Below the pieces are notes generated by a model that worked only from the letters and a program-made list of their open reading frames with translations, made no database searches and was not told the DNA's origin. From contig JACQZE010000025.1 of assembly GCA_016207885.1 (NCBI GenBank), forward strand, positions 1 through 64,000: 64,000 nt of DNA, read 5' to 3'. This document shows positions 1 through 9,126 of the stretch, piece by piece. Position 1 is the first letter of the stretch, and each line of letters begins with the position of its first letter. Origin of the DNA: Nitrospirota bacterium (lineage in GTDB: Bacteria > Nitrospirota > Thermodesulfovibrionia > UBA6902). A program made the position numbers and the translations under genes.

Positions 1-75
1 AAAGAGCAATACTGATACGATTAACAATGATATTTTTATGCTCTTTTTCATAATATTATCTCCTATCAATTCATT

Positions 76-2445
76 TTAAGGACAATCGTATGTTAAAGTC
101 CCTGTTGTCGTCATATACATGAAGTATCCCTGCCCCTGGTGCAGTGAATTTAAATTATTATACGGAAAGCCCTTAATAAACAGCTTGCCCTTCCCGCTTA
201 CAACAATATTATAATTGCCATCAATACACCTTAAGGCATCTGCAGGATTTAATCCCTCATCACCCCTATATCCAACCTGTACCCAGCCTGCTGTAAGTGT
301 GCTTGTAGCAGCCTTTGAAAGCTTCTCACCTGGAAGGGTTATTACTATATCCTGATTTGCATATATCCAGTAAGCCCTGTCAGGAAGCAGTTTCTTAAGC
401 GTATTAAATGGGGATCCAGGTATATGCACCTTCCCTTCAGGTCCGATAAGCAATAGATAATCTGTTGAGGATAACCCTATATCAGTCATTGCGGCATCAA
501 TATTTTCCACTGAATTCATGGCCGCCCCTGAAGCATATTCTCCCTGATCCGGCTGCGAGCCTGCCTTATAATAACCGACATCACTTATCCATCCAACAAG
601 ATTCCAGCCGGCATTAAGAGAAACATCGATACCAGGAACTTCAACTTCAGCAGCGGTAACAATAATCTGAGCAGTATCTATACCAACACCACCGTCATCA
701 TCTGTCACCCTCAGTCCGACTGCATAGTTACCAACAGCATCATATGTAATCTGCGCACCGTTACCGGATGTCTCATATATACCATCGCCATCAAGATCCC
801 AAGCGTAATTAAGAACATCAGTATTCCCGGAATCTACAGCTGAACCCGAAAGAAGAACAGCGGTTCCTGCCACAGCGGAATAAGGCCCGCCGGCATCTGC
901 CACAGGAGGAACATTGTTTATCATTATAGTAGTAGTTGTTGTGCCAATAGCGCCAAGATTATCAGTAACCTTAAGCCCGATAGTAAAAGGCCCAAGAGGG
1001 CCATCAATGGAGGCGGCATCAAATCCCATGGGGTTGCCAATCGTTTCATAGACTCCGTCGTTGTCTAAATCCCATGCATATGAGACTATTGAGCCATCAG
1101 CATCTGAAGAACCCGAAGCATCAAGCAGCGAGGTTGTCCCCTCGTTAACATTGTACGGCCCGCCTGCATCAGCTACAGGTGACTGATTAGGCGCTGCAAC
1201 CCCGTCACCGCTCAGCGCCACAACAAGAGGGCTGGAAGGATCATTAGAGTATATATTTATTTCAGCGCTCTTTAATGCTACTGAAACAGGCGACATAGCA
1301 ACTATCACCTCGCATGTATCAGCAGGAGCAAGGTTGCTTCCATTACATGAATCAGCCTGAACAATAAAATCTTCTACATCAGCGCCGGCAATTACAACAG
1401 ACCCTAATTGTAAATCACCATTGCCTATATTATATACAGTAAATTTCTGGGTAACTGAGGAGCTTCCAACATATGTATTGCCAAAGTCATGAGACTGGGG
1501 GACAACAGTTGCATAGGCTGGTCTATTATCAGTAATTCTATAAACCTCTACACCATAAGTATAAAATGATGCAACATAAATCTTATTACTATTGCTGATA
1601 GTTATATCAACAGGCGTCCTCATAGGATTAGCAGAATCATAAAGCGCGCCAAGATGAGTACCATCATTATTATATACCTGTACTACATTCTGGAATACAT
1701 CTGTAACATATACCCTCCCCTCTTCATCAACAGCCACACCGGAGGGCCTGAACAGCTTATTTGCTCCTATTCCGTAATCACCAAAACTGCGCATGTAATG
1801 TCCACTCATGTCAAAAACCTGAATCCTGGCACCTTCATAGGTACCTGCCGATGAAGATATTACCTGAAGGTCAGTCACTATAATCTCTCCGGCCAATGCA
1901 TTAATAGCAATTGAAGTAGGATAATGGAAAAGCCCATTTGTATTACCGGAACCACCGAAGGAAAAGTTAAAAGTGCCGTCAGCATTATATACATAAACCA
2001 CATCTCTTTCTGAATCCACCACATAAATATTTCCTGCAGCATCGAGAGCTATAGAAGCAGGCTTTAAAAAATTGCCGAAACTATTTATATAGTTACGGTT
2101 CTTGTCATAAACCTTTATTGTTCCACTGCTATCTCCTACATAAATACTGCCATTCCCAACTGCGACACTAATGGGTTCACTAAAACCATGTATAGTGTCT
2201 ATATATGTTCCGTCACTGCCATAAATTACAAGTTTATTGCTCTTAGAATCAGTCACATATAAATTGTCATAAGCATCAAGAGCAACACCTGAAGGTGCCT
2301 GAAGCTTGCTGCTTATAGACTGTAGCCTGACATAATCAGGCATGACCGCTGCTTGGGTTTTAGCGGCAAAAGCAAAGGTTGACAATAAAAGTAGTGCAGA
2401 AATTGTAAAAATCGTTTGTATTTTATGTTTATATGTGGTCTTCAT
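76..2445 (-). CDS. Secreted NHL-repeat / HYDIN-like / PKD multidomain protein
   Basis: A 789-residue exported protein. An N-terminal signal peptide (about residues 1-33, hydrophobic core FTISALLLLSTFAFA) is followed by NHL beta-propeller repeats (about 40-310; repeated 'GVALDAYDNLYVTDS'-type blades). Next comes an ASPM/SPD-2/HYDIN-type 'choice-of-anchor D' domain (about 320-420, SHDFGNTYVGSSS) and two PKD domains (about 425-510 and 515-600; 'VADAGGPY' and 'YAWDLDNDG' motifs). The last 180 residues hold two 'GWNLVGW/GWVQVGY' repeats seen in secreted proteins. Such architectures are surface or extracellular binding proteins; ligand unknown. The protein is a plausible T2SS substrate given the neighbourhood, but nothing in the sequence proves it. 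Monocistronic by position. Confidence 0.85.
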   Translation of the reverse strand: MKTTYKHKIQTIFTISALLLLSTFAFAAKTQAAVMPDYVRLQSISSKLQAPSGVALDAYDNLYVTDSKSNKLVIYGSDGTYIDTIHGFSEPISVAVGNGSIYVGDSSGTIKVYDKNRNYINSFGNFLKPASIALDAAGNIYVVDSERDVVYVYNADGTFNFSFGGSGNTNGLFHYPTSIAINALAGEIIVTDLQVISSSAGTYEGARIQVFDMSGHYMRSFGDYGIGANKLFRPSGVAVDEEGRVYVTDVFQNVVQVYNNDGTHLGALYDSANPMRTPVDITISNSNKIYVASFYTYGVEVYRITDNRPAYATVVPQSHDFGNTYVGSSSVTQKFTVYNIGNGDLQLGSVVIAGADVEDFIVQADSCNGSNLAPADTCEVIVAMSPVSVALKSAEINIYSNDPSSPLVVALSGDGVAAPNQSPVADAGGPYNVNEGTTSLLDASGSSDADGSIVSYAWDLDNDGVYETIGNPMGFDAASIDGPLGPFTIGLKVTDNLGAIGTTTTTIMINNVPPVADAGGPYSAVAGTAVLLSGSAVDSGNTDVLNYAWDLDGDGIYETSGNGAQITYDAVGNYAVGLRVTDDDGGVGIDTAQIIVTAAEVEVPGIDVSLNAGWNLVGWISDVGYYKAGSQPDQGEYASGAAMNSVENIDAAMTDIGLSSTDYLLLIGPEGKVHIPGSPFNTLKKLLPDRAYWIYANQDIVITLPGEKLSKAATSTLTAGWVQVGYRGDEGLNPADALRCIDGNYNIVVSGKGKLFIKGFPYNNLNSLHQGQGYFMYMTTTGTLTYDCP

Positions 2446-2582
2446 GTAATATAAGAAAGCAAAAACGATACCAAAAAAGATAACTCAATAAAAACAACGA
2501 GTTGTACCTATCATGCATATTGAAAAAAGTCTTTATAGCACCCACATGAGTGTTTTCACACAATAATCACAACAATAATAAA

Positions 2583-3251
2583 TTATGGCCGATTATTTCT
2601 GGATTTTATTTCTTCCAGCCTTGCTTTAGAGGTAATTCCGTCACCAAAATCAGGAAACAGCCTGATAACTGCATTATACCCGGCTTCAGCTTCTTTCAGA
2701 TTGTTAAGTTTGTAGTTTGATTCGGCATACATAAATAAAAGTGTTGGACTGCCAGCAGAACCGGATTTAGAGTAATCATTGAATGCGTCTCTGGCCAACA
2801 CTGAGAGTTTTTCCCACTGTCCGCTTTTCAGGTAACTCGTGCCTAATGTTGTGTCAACAAGGTATTTGAATTTTGAGCCGGGATACCTTTTTATAAAATC
2901 GTTATAATGCGATTCAGCCTTGACAAATTCAGGCGGGTAGTAATCAGTCAATAAAATAGTGATCAGCCTGTAATAACTTTCCTGAGCAAGCGGAGCATCC
3001 GGATAATTATTTATGATCTCAAGATACTTCTTCTGCATCTCGAGAAGAACCTCATCCCTGTCAGCATCAGATGCCGATAAATCGAGCAGTTCACGAAAGA
3101 CATTAATAGACTTGGTCTCCTGTTCCTCCTGTGGTACAGGTGATCTCCTGGCAGCACCGCCCTCCGGTCCGGATATTTCCTTTATCGGTGAAGTCGCGCA
3201 CCCGTAAGAAAGCAAAACAAAAGCAATTAAAATGATAACTGTTTTTTTCAT
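2583..3251 (-). CDS. TPR-containing outer-membrane lipoprotein (YfiO/BamD-like fold)
   Basis: About 222 residues. The lipobox LLSYGC puts the acylated Cys near residue 18 from the chosen start. The mature part is helical with tetratricopeptide-like segments ('YLEIINNYPDAPLAQESYYRL', then 'YNDFIKRYPGSKFKYLVDT'), resembling the YfiO/BamD and YbgF/CpoB class of periplasmic TPR lipoproteins. Start chosen at MKKTVIIL because GGAAAC lies upstream and the signal peptide begins there; an ATG five codons upstream (3266) is also open. It is short for BamD and the true partner is unknown, so only the family level is called. Confidence 0.75.
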   Translation of the reverse strand: MKKTVIILIAFVLLSYGCATSPIKEISGPEGGAARRSPVPQEEQETKSINVFRELLDLSASDADRDEVLLEMQKKYLEIINNYPDAPLAQESYYRLITILLTDYYPPEFVKAESHYNDFIKRYPGSKFKYLVDTTLGTSYLKSGQWEKLSVLARDAFNDYSKSGSAGSPTLLFMYAESNYKLNNLKEAEAGYNAVIRLFPDFGDGITSKARLEEIKSRNNRP

Positions 3252-3405
3252 CAATATTGTTTCCAATTGTATTATTATACTTATGTTGTTATTTTACACT
3301 GTCTGATAAATATTTTCATATTTAATAAAATCTGCACATGTTCGACTGGTCAGGCCGATGTCATGCTGAATCTGCTGCAGCCATTATATTAAACCGGTCG
3401 ATTTG

Positions 3406-3435
3406 TTGCTTATGTTTGCCATGAAAGATTATAAT
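3406..3435 (+). promoter_or_regulatory. Probable sigma70 promoter of the transketolase operon
   Basis: TTGCTT (3406-3411), an 18-base spacer and a perfect TATAAT (3430-3435), leaving an ~80-base leader before the transketolase start, which has a strong GGAGG site. The rest of the 249-base intergenic region shows nothing else I can support; 'GTCATGCTGAATCTGCTGCAG' near 3360 resembles a common dispersed repeat but is a single copy here. Confidence 0.4.
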
Positions 3436-3515
3436 TTCACGTATTTTTTAGACCTCTTCAGAATATATTTGTAAATTTTTATCAAAAAAACCATTTCCGA
3501 TAATTTGGAGGATTA

Positions 3516-4352
3516 ATGAGCTTAAACGGACAGATAACCGATGTAAACAAGCTTAACAATATCGCAAGAGAGGTTCGTATCGATATCCTGAAGATGCTCA
3601 CCTCTGCCGGCTCAGGCCATACCGGCGGATCTCTTTCAGCTACTGATATTGCAGTAGCAATATATTTCTCAAAGATGAGATACAACCCTCAGGATCCTTT
3701 ATGGGATGGAAGAGACAGGTTCATTATGTCCAAGGGCCACGCAGCCCCATTGCTGTACGCCGTCCTTGCAAAGGCAGGGTACTTCTCAAAAGATATCCTC
3801 AATGACCTGCGTAAGATCGAGTCTCCGCTTCAGGGGCACCCATGCTGCAAGAGCCTTGCGGGAGTCGAGGTATCCACCGGCTCTCTGGGCCAGGGGCTTT
3901 CTGTCTCCAACGGCATGGCGCTGGGGCTGAAGCTGGACAATAATCCGGCAAGGATCTACTGCATAATGGGTGACGGCGAGGTACAGGAAGGCCAGGTATG
4001 GGAAGCTGCCATGACATCCGCACATTATCATCTCGACAATCTGTGCGCGGTCATTGACAGGAACGGCCTTCAGATCGACGGCCCTGTCGAAAAGGTAATG
4101 GGAATAGAACCGCTTACTGACAAATGGGCCGCATTCGGCTGGCATGTTATCAATATTGACGGGCATGACATAAAAGCGGTACTCGGCGCTCTCAACGAAG
4201 CAGAGAAGACCAAGGGCAAACCAACAATGATCATCGCCAATACGGTTAAGGGCAAAGGCGTGTCATTCTTTGAAGGCAAGGTCGAGTACCACGGCACTAC
4301 CCCGTCAGTTGAGCAATTAGATAAAGCAATTAAGGAGATAAATAATGTCTGA
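3516..4352 (+). CDS. Transketolase, N-terminal (thiamine-binding) subunit
   Basis: 278 residues, the length of split archaeal/bacterial transketolase N-terminal subunits. Together with the next gene it forms the thiamine-diphosphate enzyme that moves two-carbon ketol units in the pentose phosphate pathway. Visible motifs: GHTGG (34-38), the SKGHAAP block (72-78) and the ThDP/Mg GDGEVQEGQ motif (152-160). The start is supported by GGAGGATTA just before ATG. It overlaps the C-terminal subunit gene by 8 bases, so the two are translationally coupled. A split 1-deoxyxylulose-5-phosphate synthase-like paralog is the alternative, less likely at this subunit length. Confidence 0.93.
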   Translation: MSLNGQITDVNKLNNIAREVRIDILKMLTSAGSGHTGGSLSATDIAVAIYFSKMRYNPQDPLWDGRDRFIMSKGHAAPLLYAVLAKAGYFSKDILNDLRKIESPLQGHPCCKSLAGVEVSTGSLGQGLSVSNGMALGLKLDNNPARIYCIMGDGEVQEGQVWEAAMTSAHYHLDNLCAVIDRNGLQIDGPVEKVMGIEPLTDKWAAFGWHVINIDGHDIKAVLGALNEAEKTKGKPTMIIANTVKGKGVSFFEGKVEYHGTTPSVEQLDKAIKEINNV

Positions 4353-5289
4353 TACCGCAAAGAAACCTAAAGCAACAAGAGATGCATACGGGGAAGCGCT
4401 TCTTGAGCTTGGAAGAAAGAGGAGTGACGTAGTCGCCCTTGACGCCGACCTGTCGGGTTCTACAAAAACAAACAAGTTCGCTAAAGAATTCCCGGAAAGG
4501 TTTTTCAACATGGGTATTGCCGAGCAGGATATGATAGGGACTGCCGCCGGCCTCGCCCTTACCGGGAAGGTTCCATTTGCTTCAACATTCGCAGTGTTTG
4601 CAACAGGGCGGGCATGGGACCAGATAAGGCTTACACTATGTTACTCACGCACAAACGTAAAGATCGTCGCAACTCACGGAGGCATTACCGTAGGAGAAGA
4701 CGGAGCATCGCATCAGGCGCTTGAGGACGTTGCCATTATGAGGGCGCTTCCAAATATGAACGTTGTTGTTCCCGCGGATGCCGCAGAGACCACATCGGCA
4801 ATTAACGCAGTAGCATCCATGAAAGGGCCTGTCTATGTAAGGCTCGGCAGGGCCAATGTGCCGTACGTAATGCCTGATGATTACAGCTTCACTCTCGGCA
4901 AAGCACATGTCTTTAATATGGGAAAAGATGCGAATATTATAGCCTGCGGCATAATGGTAGACCTTGCGCTCAAGGCGGCTGAGATACTGAAGCAGGGCGG
5001 CATAGATACCGGGGTCATAAATATGTCAACGATCAAACCTCTTGACGAGGCTGTACTGCTTGAGGCCGCAAAAAATTCAAAATTACTTGTTACAGCAGAA
5101 GAGCATTCTGTTATCGGGGGACTGGGCGGCGCTGTTTCAGAGTTCATCTCGGAAAATCATCCTGTAACAGTAAAACGCATAGGCATCCAGGATACATTCG
5201 GATGTTCAGGACTGCCCTCTGAGCTCCTTACGTACCATGGCCTTACAGTTGAAAAGATCGTCGAAACAGTAAAGACATCACTGGGATAA
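4345..5289 (+). CDS. Transketolase, C-terminal (pyrimidine-binding) subunit
   Basis: 314 residues with the transketolase pyrimidine-binding domain (FFNMGIAEQDM, catalytic Glu at about residue 60) and the C-terminal transketolase domain (from about 190, 'ANIIACGIMVDLALKAAEIL'). It pairs with the upstream N-terminal subunit to make a complete enzyme. Its TAA stop overlaps the ATG of the ftsE remnant by one base (TAATG), so the division genes read on directly from the transketolase operon with no promoter visible between them. Confidence 0.93.
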   Translation: MSDTAKKPKATRDAYGEALLELGRKRSDVVALDADLSGSTKTNKFAKEFPERFFNMGIAEQDMIGTAAGLALTGKVPFASTFAVFATGRAWDQIRLTLCYSRTNVKIVATHGGITVGEDGASHQALEDVAIMRALPNMNVVVPADAAETTSAINAVASMKGPVYVRLGRANVPYVMPDDYSFTLGKAHVFNMGKDANIIACGIMVDLALKAAEILKQGGIDTGVINMSTIKPLDEAVLLEAAKNSKLLVTAEEHSVIGGLGGAVSEFISENHPVTVKRIGIQDTFGCSGLPSELLTYHGLTVEKIVETVKTSLG

Positions 5290-5369
5290 TGATCCGTTTC
5301 TCAAATGTTTCAAAGTATTTTGGCAAAGAACCTGTACTCACTGATATATCATTCACAATAACCGGATGA
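5289..5369 (+). pseudogene. ftsE: ftsE remnant: first ~26 codons only
   Basis: A 26-codon reading frame starting MIRFSNVSKYFG and ending after DISFTITG with TGA. The sequence matches the N-terminal beta-strands of FtsE, the ABC ATPase that pairs with FtsX (family consensus begins MIxFxNVSKxY). It stops where the Walker A loop should begin, so the whole ATPase core (Walker A, signature, Walker B) is missing. It sits in the canonical ftsE position: its stop overlaps the ftsX start (ATGA) and its start overlaps the upstream stop. This looks like a large internal deletion that kept both ends of the gene. An assembly deletion is the main alternative. Confidence 0.8.
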
Positions 5370-6250
5370 GGACGCTGCTGTATTCATATGATGCCGCTCT
5401 TCAGAATCTCTGGCGTGAAAAGTGGATAAACCTCCTTGCCGCTCTCTCAATAAGTACGGTTATGCTGATACTCGCCGCATTCCTTATATTAACAGCCAAC
5501 ATCGAATCATTTACCAATAAATATTTTAATGATTTCCGCATTATTGTCTATATGGATGAAGGCATCGGCAAAGATGAAGAAGACAGATTAAAAACACTTT
5601 TCCGGCAAGACAGCGACATATCAAGCGTAAAGCATATATCAAAGGAAGATGCCTTAGCGGAGCTGCAGAAGGCCCTGGGCACGGACAACTCACTACTTGA
5701 ATCTGTTGACAGCAATCCGCTGCCCTCATCTTTTGAGCTTAAACTGAAACGTGGGGCGCTACGTCCTGCCCTCGTTAAACAAAAAGCAGCAATGATACTT
5801 CAGATTCCCGGGGTGGATGATGTTCAGTCCGGAGAAAAATGGCTCGCATCCTTTGTCAGGATAACCAGAGCCTTAAGGGCATTTGCATTGATAACCGGCT
5901 CAGCATTATTTACCGCTGTCATCTTTATATCATTCAGCACAATAAAGATACTCTTTTCCAGAAGAAAAGAAGAGAAAAATAACCTGAAGATGCCTGACGC
6001 GACAAGAGGGTCTATAAGGCTGACGTTTCTGCTCGAAGGCATCATCATCGGAACGCTTGGCGGCGCTGTCTGCTCATCTGTCATCCTGTTTTCCTATCCT
6101 GCAATTACCTCAAAATTAATTGAGCTTCTTCCGGAAACAGGGACATCTCTCTTCCATCTGCCTTTGGATATGTTATTGTTTGGCCCCATTGCCGGGGCGT
6201 TGCTAAGCCTTACAGGCAGTTTCATTGCAGTCGGAAAGAATAAATACTGA
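5366..6250 (+). CDS. ftsX: Cell-division permease FtsX
   Basis: 294 residues. N-terminal membrane segment (about 20-45, INLLAALSISTVMLILAAFL), a periplasmic loop of about 110 residues ('NDFRIIVYMDEGIGKDEEDR', the FtsX extracellular domain), then three membrane helices (about 172-195, 218-245, 262-290), the FtsX/MacB permease topology. FtsX normally transmits FtsE ATPase activity across the membrane to EnvC-type activators of peptidoglycan hydrolases. Here the partner ATPase gene upstream is reduced to a remnant, so FtsX either uses another ATPase or acts without one. The start overlaps the remnant's stop (ATGA) and has no separate Shine-Dalgarno, consistent with translational coupling. Confidence 0.92.
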   Translation: MRTLLYSYDAALQNLWREKWINLLAALSISTVMLILAAFLILTANIESFTNKYFNDFRIIVYMDEGIGKDEEDRLKTLFRQDSDISSVKHISKEDALAELQKALGTDNSLLESVDSNPLPSSFELKLKRGALRPALVKQKAAMILQIPGVDDVQSGEKWLASFVRITRALRAFALITGSALFTAVIFISFSTIKILFSRRKEEKNNLKMPDATRGSIRLTFLLEGIIIGTLGGAVCSSVILFSYPAITSKLIELLPETGTSLFHLPLDMLLFGPIAGALLSLTGSFIAVGKNKY

Positions 6251-6253
6251 CAA

Positions 6254-7441
6254 ATGGAAACAAGAGAAGCAAAGACATTCCTTCTTATAATTTCAATAGT
6301 TTCTATCTCGCTTGCAGCTTCCTGTTTTTCACTTCTTCATGCGGCAGCCCCTGAAAAAGAACTTACAGATATCAGCAATAAAATCAAGGAGAGAAAAGAA
6401 AAGGTCAAAAAGACCAAAGAGGAAGAAAGGTCATTATCCACAAATCTGAAGACGATCGGCCTCTCACTCAAGGAGAAAGCTGATAAGATCCGCAAATACA
6501 ATCAGATGATATCAGAAAAAACAGCCAATATAGATTCCGTTGATCAAAATATCACTTCCCTGCAGGCCGGCCTGGAAAAGAGGAAAAAAGTTCTTAATGA
6601 GCGCCTTCAAACAATATATAAGTTAGGGCAAAATGAGACAGCACATGTTTTCACATCTGCTGTCGACTATCAGAAGCTTGAAAGAAGAAGAAAATATTTA
6701 AGTTATATTGCGGAATACGACCGAAGATTGATTGATGATTATAAAGGTGGCCTTGTTAAGCTTGACGTTAATAAGAAATCGCTTGAGACACTTAAGGGCG
6801 GCCTCGAATCAGACAGGAAGCTTCTCAGTGAAAAGACCAGGGAACTGGAGGCGCAGAAACGCAAAAAAAGCACCCTGCTCACATCAGTAAAAGAGCGGCG
6901 CGGCAATTACGAAAAAGAGCTTGCGGAGCTGACAAAGGCATCAAAGAGGCTGCGCGCAATGATGAAGAGGATTTCAAGAATTGGAAGTTCAAGACCTTCT
7001 GCAGATAAAGGCTTCAGCTCCATGAAGGGCATACTGCCCTGGCCTGTCAGCGGCAGTATTGTTGTTCCATTTGGTAAATACATAGATCCTGAGCTGAAAA
7101 TACCTGTCTATAAGAACGGGGTGGAGATCAAGACAAGCCCGGGAAGCCCGGTAGAGGCGATAATGGGCGGCAAGATAGTATTCGCTGACAAGTTCAAGGG
7201 GTATGGGCTGCTGGTAATTATTGATCACGGCGGAGGATACCACTCTCTCTACGGACAGCTGTCAGAGATTTTTCATAAAACAGGTGCTATAATAAAGAAA
7301 AACACAGTCATTGGTAAAGCAGGCATCTCAAAGTCACTTGGAATTCCCGCTCTTTATTTTGAGATAAGGGACAATGGAAAACCCATTGATCCTTATAATT
7401 GGCTGATGAAAAATAGCATTAATAAGACTTCAAAAAAATAA
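6254..7441 (+). CDS. envC: EnvC-like murein hydrolase activator (coiled coil + degenerate M23/LytM)
   Basis: 395 residues. Signal segment (8-32), a long coiled coil (about 35-245: 'EKELTDISNKIKERKEKVKK', 'KKSLETLKGGLES') and a C-terminal LytM/M23 domain (about 270-385). The zinc ligands of active M23 enzymes appear lost: the usual H-x-G-x-D entry reads 'KNGVEIKT', the HxH site reads 'YHSLYGQLS', and the final 'HLHFEI' reads 'ALYFEIR'. Such degeneracy is typical of EnvC, which activates amidases instead of cutting peptidoglycan itself, under control of FtsEX. Position directly after ftsX supports this. Confidence 0.88.
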   Translation: METREAKTFLLIISIVSISLAASCFSLLHAAAPEKELTDISNKIKERKEKVKKTKEEERSLSTNLKTIGLSLKEKADKIRKYNQMISEKTANIDSVDQNITSLQAGLEKRKKVLNERLQTIYKLGQNETAHVFTSAVDYQKLERRRKYLSYIAEYDRRLIDDYKGGLVKLDVNKKSLETLKGGLESDRKLLSEKTRELEAQKRKKSTLLTSVKERRGNYEKELAELTKASKRLRAMMKRISRIGSSRPSADKGFSSMKGILPWPVSGSIVVPFGKYIDPELKIPVYKNGVEIKTSPGSPVEAIMGGKIVFADKFKGYGLLVIIDHGGGYHSLYGQLSEIFHKTGAIIKKNTVIGKAGISKSLGIPALYFEIRDNGKPIDPYNWLMKNSINKTSKK

Positions 7442-7468
7442 AATTATTTAATGTAATTACGAGGAGAA

Positions 7469-8818
7469 ATGCTTAAAAACAAATCTTATTTCTGGTGGGT
7501 ACTTATACTTCTTCTAATGATGACGCCTCTTGTGCTGAGCAAATGGGGGGCTGTTGAATCTGTCAGCGCTTATGAGGGGGAAGCATATAAAAGGATCAAG
7601 ACCTTTGTAGAGGTGCTGTCGCTTGTAAAACAGAATTATGTTGAAGAAGTTGATGACAAGGAACTGGTATACGGCGCTATAAGGGGAATGCTGAGTTCCC
7701 TTGACCCGCATTCATCCTTCATGACCCCTGATTCCTATCATGAGATGCAGATAGAGACCAAGGGAGAGTTCGGTGGGCTCGGCATACAGATAGGAATGAA
7801 AGACAATATGCTTACCGTTATCGCTCCTATTGAAGATACCCCGGCCTTTGTCGCAGGAGTCAAGGCAGGCGACATGATCATAAAGATAAACAATGAGACA
7901 ACAAAAGACCTGACCCTAATGGAAGCAGTTAATAAGCTCAGGGGAGATAAAGGCACTTCTGTAACCATTACGATAGTCCGGGCCGGCCTTGAAAAACCGA
8001 TAGATTTCACCATCATAAGGGACATAATAAAGACAAAGAGCGTAAAGCATAAGATAATAGATAATGAAATAGGGTATGTCAGGCTTATGCAGTTTCAGGA
8101 GCAGTCAGCTGCTGACCTTGAGACCGCTTTAGTGGAAATATCCAAGACTAAAGGCATCACAGGGCTTGTTCTTGACCTGAGAAATAATCCCGGCGGGCTT
8201 CTTAACAGCGCAGTTGATGTATCAAGCAAGTTCCTCCCTGCAAACAAGCTTGTCGTCTATATCAAGGGAAGGGTCGGAGAAAAGACGGAATACAAGACTA
8301 AAAACGGCAATAAACCTTATGATTATCCGATGATCATTCTCGTTAATGAAGGAAGCGCCAGCGCTTCCGAGATAGTTGCAGGAGCCTTGCAGGACTGGGG
8401 GCGTGCCGTGATACTGGGCACCAAGACATTCGGAAAGGGTTCGGTTCAGACGGTTATGGAGCTGAGTGATGGTTCAGGCCTGAGGCTGACAACCGCGCGT
8501 TATTATACACCCAAGGACAGGTCGATCCAGACCACCGGTATCGAGCCTGATATTACAGTAAAGTCAGAGAACGGAACCGGCAACCACCCTGTTGTCAGAG
8601 AGAAGGACCTTGCAAGGCATCTTGAAAACGATTCAACAAAGAAGAGCGCAGACAAAGAAGATAAGAAGGATGAAGCAGTAGACAATACAGCCGTTAACGA
8701 AGAAGACGCTGCTGAAGCAGTGGCAAAAGATGAAAAGGCTGAGGACATTCAGCTTCAGCGTGCGGTTGACCTTCTTAAGGGATGGCAGGTATTTAAGGAA
8801 TTGAAAAAGGCATCATAA
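7469..8818 (+). CDS. ctpA: S41 carboxy-terminal processing protease (CtpA)
   Basis: 449 residues. N-terminal membrane/signal segment (about 7-25), a PDZ domain (about 95-175, 'GLGIQIGMKDN...AGDMIIKINN') and the S41 catalytic domain. The Ser/Lys dyad is intact: Ser298 in NEGSASASEI and Lys323 in TFGKGS, with the family's 25-residue spacing. The C-terminal tail (about 375-430) is highly charged (Lys/Asp/Glu-rich), probably disordered. It cleaves the C-termini of periplasmic proteins. ftsEX-envC-ctpA is a common gene order, and this operon ends at the terminator just downstream. SD GAGGAGA precedes the ATG. Confidence 0.93.
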   Translation: MLKNKSYFWWVLILLLMMTPLVLSKWGAVESVSAYEGEAYKRIKTFVEVLSLVKQNYVEEVDDKELVYGAIRGMLSSLDPHSSFMTPDSYHEMQIETKGEFGGLGIQIGMKDNMLTVIAPIEDTPAFVAGVKAGDMIIKINNETTKDLTLMEAVNKLRGDKGTSVTITIVRAGLEKPIDFTIIRDIIKTKSVKHKIIDNEIGYVRLMQFQEQSAADLETALVEISKTKGITGLVLDLRNNPGGLLNSAVDVSSKFLPANKLVVYIKGRVGEKTEYKTKNGNKPYDYPMIILVNEGSASASEIVAGALQDWGRAVILGTKTFGKGSVQTVMELSDGSGLRLTTARYYTPKDRSIQTTGIEPDITVKSENGTGNHPVVREKDLARHLENDSTKKSADKEDKKDEAVDNTAVNEEDAAEAVAKDEKAEDIQLQRAVDLLKGWQVFKELKKAS

Positions 8819-8843
8819 TAATACGCATCATATTAAATACGGC

Positions 8844-8880
8844 AAAAGACTCAATGACATTAAGTCATTGAGTCTTTTTT
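8844..8880 (+). terminator. Rho-independent terminator after ctpA
   Basis: A perfect 15-base-pair stem (8844-8858 with 8864-8878) around the five-base loop ATTAA, with core GACTCAATGAC/GTCATTGAGTC and a T-run on the right and A-run on the left. It can act in both directions, also ending the minus-strand gene whose stop lies at 8885. Confidence 0.9.
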
Positions 8881-8884
8881 TATT

Positions 8885-9040
8885 CTAATCTTCTGAATTA
8901 ACAGGGGCTTCTGCTTCAACATCCCTGGGAGTCTCTTTAACGCTGTTCTGCCGTTTCAGTCTCTTCTCATCCTGCTTTTTCTTCCGATCCAGTTCTTTTC
9001 TCCTCTTATTGGCACCATACATGCCCGCGCGTACCGCCAT
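8885..9040 (-). CDS. Small basic conserved hypothetical protein (51 aa)
   Basis: 51 residues beginning MAVRAGMYGANKRRKELDRK and ending in an acidic tail (EAEAPVNSED). Strongly basic in the first two thirds. A good AGGAGAGG site lies seven bases before the ATG, and the stop lies right at the bidirectional terminator, both arguing for a real gene. I recall similar short 'MAVRAGMYGANKRxKE' proteins in related environmental genomes but know of no assigned function; a nucleic-acid-binding role is only a guess from charge. Confidence 0.65.
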   Translation of the reverse strand: MAVRAGMYGANKRRKELDRKKKQDEKRLKRQNSVKETPRDVEAEAPVNSED

Positions 9041-9126
9041 AGTCGCCTCTCCTTTTAATCCGAAAAATATTCTCTAAAGTTAAATTAAACCGTCAAACCA
9101 TCAATGTGAATTTTACTGCGGAACAG

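Noticed and set aside
1-47. Inverted repeat AAAGAGCA...TGCTCTTT after the NHL protein gene.
   Set aside because: The loop is about 31 bases and the stem only eight pairs; too weak to call a terminator, and the window edge hides the tail.
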